Below, piece after piece: positions 61,175 to 64,000 of a stretch of DNA of 64,000 nt (within the stretch, counting starts at the first letter, position 1; each line of letters starts with the position of its first letter). The position numbers and the translations under genes are program-made. Origin of the DNA: Jeotgalibaca sp052266715. GTDB lineage: Bacteria; Bacillota; Bacilli; Lactobacillales; Aerococcaceae. Under the pieces are notes generated by a model, which worked only from the letters and a program-made list of their open reading frames with translations, did not search any database and had not been told where the DNA came from. The stretch lies in NCBI GenBank assembly GCA_052266715.1, contig JBQPRB010000005.1; one strand, 5' to 3'.

Positions 61175-61247
61175 TCAGCTCCTTCATGCTTTTAGTATAG
61201 CAAAGTAAAAGAAAGCAGATGAGCAAAAAAATGAGGAACCTTGTCAT
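61175..61247 (-). other. signal-peptide-like leader in a different frame from the downstream gene
   Basis: From ATG 61247 the frame reads MTRFLIFLLICFLLLC then a basic stretch, resembling a secretion signal with a weak lipobox-like cysteine at residue 16. It runs out of frame with the 107-residue gene just where that gene starts. Either a frameshift or chance. Confidence 0.4.
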
Positions 61248-61302
61248 AGCAACGTGCTACAATTTGTTGCGCAACGAAATTGGGGATTTTTTGACACAAA
61301 AA

Positions 61303-61328
61303 AACAGAACCCCGAAGGATTCTGTTCA
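61303..61328 (-). terminator. rpsD terminator
   Basis: AACAGAA / TTCTGTT arms with a CC-GAA-GG apex, followed leftward by a run of seven T on the minus strand. Confidence 0.8.
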
Positions 61329-61337
61329 AATGACTTA

Positions 61338-61949
61338 TTAGCCAAGTTTGTTGTAGTATTCAACGATGAATGACTCATCAACGTCTGCTGTCAATTCGTC
61401 ACGAACTGGTAGACGGTTTAGAGAACCTTCAAGTTTTTCTGTATCGAATGTTACGAAGTCTGGACGACCGAACAATCCTTCAACAGCACTTGTGATGATT
61501 GTCATAGTTTTTGATTTTTCGCGAACTGCGATAACTTGTCCAACTGAAACTTCGTATGAAGGGATATCCACACGTTTGCCATCAACAGTGATGTGGCCAT
61601 GGTTTACTAATTGACGCGCTTGACGACGAGTAGTTGCCAAACCTAGACGGTAAACAACGTTATCCAAACGACGTTCCAACATGATCATGAAGTTTTCACC
61701 ATGTTTACCTTCTTGGATTTTACCAGCTTTTTTGAAAGCAGTAGCAAATTGACGTTCGTTCATGCCATACATCAAACGTAGTTTTTGTTTTTCTTGCAAT
61801 TGTTGACCGTACTCAGACATTTTACGACGGCTGTTAGGACCGTGTTGTCCAGGTGCGTAAGGGCGACGTTCGATTTCTTTACCAGTACCTGTTAAAGAGA
61901 TTCCTAAACGACGAGATTTTTTCCAGCTTGGGCCAGTATAACGAGACAT
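61338..61949 (-). CDS. rpsD: 30S ribosomal protein S4
   Basis: 203 residues starting MSRYTGPSWKKSRRLGISLTGTGKE. The S4 RNA-binding domain (about 93-155) includes RLDNVVYRLGLATTRRQARQLVNHGHI. It is a primary 16S rRNA binder and, in many Firmicutes, autorepresses its own mRNA. Monocistronic and leftward, divergent from ezrA. A CXXC zinc motif is absent, so this is the zinc-free form. Confidence 0.98.
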   Translation of the reverse strand: MSRYTGPSWKKSRRLGISLTGTGKEIERRPYAPGQHGPNSRRKMSEYGQQLQEKQKLRLMYGMNERQFATAFKKAGKIQEGKHGENFMIMLERRLDNVVYRLGLATTRRQARQLVNHGHITVDGKRVDIPSYEVSVGQVIAVREKSKTMTIITSAVEGLFGRPDFVTFDTEKLEGSLNRLPVRDELTADVDESFIVEYYNKLG

Positions 61950-61984
61950 AATTTTATTCCTCCAATAATATGTTTTGGAGTAAA

Positions 61985-62124
61985 ATAATAATGAAAATGT
62001 TGTAGTACGTGCATTTCATCCTTCAATCTTCACCTTATGCAGCCGCAAGGGTACACAATTGAACCTCTAGGAGGCGATGAAATGTTGACGCGGGTACACT
62101 ATTTCCGCTGCATTATTTTACACG
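61985..62124 (-). promoter_or_regulatory. probable S4 autoregulatory leader of rpsD
   Basis: The 175-nt leader is highly structured. On the RNA strand ATGCAGC (62107-62113) pairs with GCTGCAT (62037-62043), CATTTCATC (near 62080) pairs with GATGAAATG (near 62015), and GTGTACCC occurs twice (62092-62099 and 62049-62056). Interleaved pairings of this sort suggest a pseudoknot like other S4 mRNA binding sites. The repressor identity is inferred from position. Confidence 0.65.
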
Positions 62125-62130
62125 TCAGTT

Positions 62131-62159
62131 ATCTTAACATAGTAATAGATAAGATGCAA
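62131..62159 (-). promoter_or_regulatory. rpsD promoter
   Basis: Minus strand TTGCAT (62154-62159), 17-nt spacer, TAAGAT (62131-62136). Confidence 0.7.
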
Positions 62160-62224
62160 GCTTTCCATCTAAGGAAAACTTTCGCCTAATCCACTGAGAC
62201 TTGCTTTTTTTATAAAATTTTCTG

Positions 62225-62233
62225 TGCTATACT
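62225..62233 (+). promoter_or_regulatory. extended -10 upstream of ezrA
   Basis: TGCTATACT, a TGn extended -10 about 70 nt before the ezrA ATG; no good -35 at the usual spacing. Confidence 0.5.
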
Positions 62234-62302
62234 GAATGATGATATTATGGTCAGCATGTCTTGGACAGTATGACAACAGTTGAGTAGATGGGGGATTCTT
62301 AA

Positions 62303-64000
62303 ATGGACTTATTTTATTGGTTAGCGGGTATATTCATTGTCATTCTAGTTGGATATGGCGTCGTATACTATTTGAACCGTAAACAAGCGAATCGTATTAA
62401 AGAAATTGATGATAAAAAACATAAAATGATGGCAATTCCGGTTGCGGACAATTTATATACTTTGAAAAATTTGAATTTAACAGGCCAAACAAAACGCACC
62501 TATGAAAGTTGGCAAGCGACTTGGCAAACAATCACGCGTTTCCAATATCCTGAAATTGAGGCTGCGCTTGTGAGTGCAGAGCAAAGTATTCAACAATACA
62601 ATTTCATTAAAGCAAAGCAAGCTATTGAAAACGCAGAAAAACTGATTCAAGAAACTGAAACGAGTGTTATCAAGGTAAACAAAGCGCTTGAAAAACTTTT
62701 GGAAAGTGCGCAGGAAAACCGCAAAGAACTAGAAGAAAATCAAGAACGTTACAACAAAATCCGTAAACAACTCTTGGCTCATAGTTTTACTTTCGGACCA
62801 GCAGTTGAAACACTTGAAAAGAACTTGAATTATATGGAGCTTGATTTCACAAAATTCAACTCTTTAACTAATGAAGGCGATCATATGGAAGCGAAAGAAG
62901 TTCTGGATCGTATTGGCCAAGATTTAACAGTAATGGAAGAAGTAGTCGAAAAAATTCCTGAATTGAATAAACAAATCAAAGAAGAGTATGAAGAACAAAT
63001 TGCGGATTTACGCGAAGGCTACCAACGCTTGATTACAGAAAACTACGTTTTTGATAATGTGAATATCCCAGAGAAAATTGTGGAAATCGAAGATATCTTG
63101 AAAGAGGCAAAAGATTCTATTGCGTTGGCGGATATTGGAGAAGCACGCAAGAAAATGGATAAAGCCGAACGCGCGATTGAAAATACATATATCATCATGG
63201 AAAAGGAAATGGATGCAAAAGATTTTGTGGATCGCCACCAGTCGAACTTATCCCGTAAAATGGAACATGTCATGCAAAGTAACCGTTATGTGTTATTAGA
63301 GATTGATCGTGTCTCTCAAAACTTCTTCTTGAATCATAACGAGCTTGGTCGTTCCCAAGAATATGAAGAACAATTGCTTGCTGAAAACGAAGCTCTGCGT
63401 TACCATGATAAATTATTGGAAGAGCATCAGATTTCTTATTCTGCAACGAAAGCCCGTTATGAAAAAATGACTCAAAAACTGAGCCAAATTGATAAAGAAC
63501 AATCGGAATTAGTGGCAAAATTGAGTAATTTAAAGAATCGCGAGAAAGATGCGAAAGATGCTGTCGATTTGTTTGAGATGGATATGCGTAACATGAAGCG
63601 TACCTTGGAAAAACAACATTTGCCAGGCCTGACACCTGCTTACCTGGATCTTTTCTTTGCAGTTTCCCAGAGAATCGAAGAAATTTCAGCTAAATTAAAT
63701 CGCGTAAAAATCGATATGGAAGAAATCGAAAATCTGGTGGTCATGTGTGAAGAGGATATCCAACTATTGGATAAACGTACCGAAGAAATCCTCGACCAAG
63801 CTAACATGACTGAATCCTTGATTCAATATGCAAATCGTTACCGTGATAATCCAGAAGTTGAAGCAGCAACGCGTGAAGCACTCGACTTATTCCAAAATGC
63901 TTATGACTACGAAAATGCAATGAACGTCATGAAAAATATATTGAATAAAGTGGAACCAGGTGCTAGCAAAAAGGTTGAAGATAACTACTTGGAAGATAAA
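62303..64000 (+). CDS. ezrA: septation ring formation regulator EzrA (3' end outside window)
   Basis: 566 codons visible, open to the window edge, from ATG 62303 (GGGGGA 8 nt upstream). One N-terminal membrane helix (about 5-24) with the bulk cytoplasmic, made of spectrin-like coiled-coil repeats (ESWQATWQTITRFQYPEIEAAL near 72). EzrA modulates FtsZ ring assembly and links division to wall synthesis. Divergence from rpsD is common in Firmicutes and supports the call. Confidence 0.93.
   Translation, partial: MDLFYWLAGIFIVILVGYGVVYYLNRKQANRIKEIDDKKHKMMAIPVADNLYTLKNLNLTGQTKRTYESWQATWQTITRFQYPEIEAALVSAEQSIQQYNFIKAKQAIENAEKLIQETETSVIKVNKALEKLLESAQENRKELEENQERYNKIRKQLLAHSFTFGPAVETLEKNLNYMELDFTKFNSLTNEGDHMEAKEVLDRIGQDLTVMEEVVEKIPELNKQIKEEYEEQIADLREGYQRLITENYVFDNVNIPEKIVEIEDILKEAKDSIALADIGEARKKMDKAERAIENTYIIMEKEMDAKDFVDRHQSNLSRKMEHVMQSNRYVLLEIDRVSQNFFLNHNELGRSQEYEEQLLAENEALRYHDKLLEEHQISYSATKARYEKMTQKLSQIDKEQSELVAKLSNLKNREKDAKDAVDLFEMDMRNMKRTLEKQHLPGLTPAYLDLFFAVSQRIEEISAKLNRVKIDMEEIENLVVMCEEDIQLLDKRTEEILDQANMTESLIQYANRYRDNPEVEAATREALDLFQNAYDYENAMNVMKNILNKVEPGASKKVEDNYLEDK

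Noticed and set aside
62303..64000. Several leftward frames in the last kilobase
   Set aside because: They are shadows of ezrA, which is open to the window edge and has the expected start and domain layout.

Overview
The window looks like a chromosomal segment of a low-to-moderate GC member of the Lactobacillales, most likely Carnobacteriaceae or a near relative. The evidence is the gene order: relQ-nadK-rluD, hom-thrB, the yqeG-yqeH-yhbY-nadD-yqeK-rsfS-yqeM run, a division-and-wall cluster without murE/ftsW ending in divIVA and a T-box-controlled ileS, ptsHI beside clpE, and a water-forming NADH oxidase. Species was not determined. Unlike many lactic acid bacteria it keeps leucine and methionine biosynthesis genes. 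No prophage, transposase, CRISPR array, rRNA or tRNA gene was seen.

Layout. 1-1367: thiol-oxidoreductase-like SpxH homologue and a CYTH protein, leftward. 1524-6297: relQ, nadK, a D-2-hydroxyacid dehydrogenase, a pseudouridine synthase and mgtE, rightward and tightly packed. 6348-11598: a GNAT enzyme (leftward), nox, a CNNM/HlyC-type CBS protein and prfC. 11594-12000: a large foldback element. 12020-14629: a DUF1827 protein and clpE, leftward, with a CtsR box inside the clpE promoter. 14930-19586: ptsHI, a lipid glycosyltransferase, a beta-hydroxyacid dehydrogenase and ykuJ. 19655-21761: hom-thrB. 21853-28226: ribosome assembly, NAD and tRNA modification genes, then yceD-rpmF behind a consensus promoter. 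28423-29851: DUF3397 protein and a second glycolipid-type glycosyltransferase. 30011-44050: division and wall cluster from mraZ to divIVA. 44097-47112: T-box and ileS. 47174-47388: second foldback element. 47490-47660: degenerate hairpin array. 47675-52583: leu leader peptide, attenuator and leuABCD. 52584-56129: methionine-type T-box and the homoserine-to-homocysteine genes. 56330-60552: cspA, a GlsB-like protein, telA-xpaC, a NUDIX enzyme, a small orphan membrane protein and mtnN. 60646-60831: a clean tandem hairpin array. 60850-64000: a hypothetical gene, rpsD with a structured leader, and the 5' part of ezrA.

How it works together. hom supplies homoserine to thrB and to metA. MetA carries a glutamate where acetyl-specific homologues do, so the methionine branch probably runs through O-acetylhomoserine to cystathionine and homocysteine; mtnN recycles the S-adenosylmethionine by-products. 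RNA-level control is prominent: a leucine leader-peptide attenuator, two T-boxes and a probable S4-binding leader.

The least explained material is intergenic: two long foldback elements sharing arms but with different cores, and two hairpin arrays that share a 50-bp period and a strikingly constant 16-nt spacer between inverted ACTCA/TGAGT arms.
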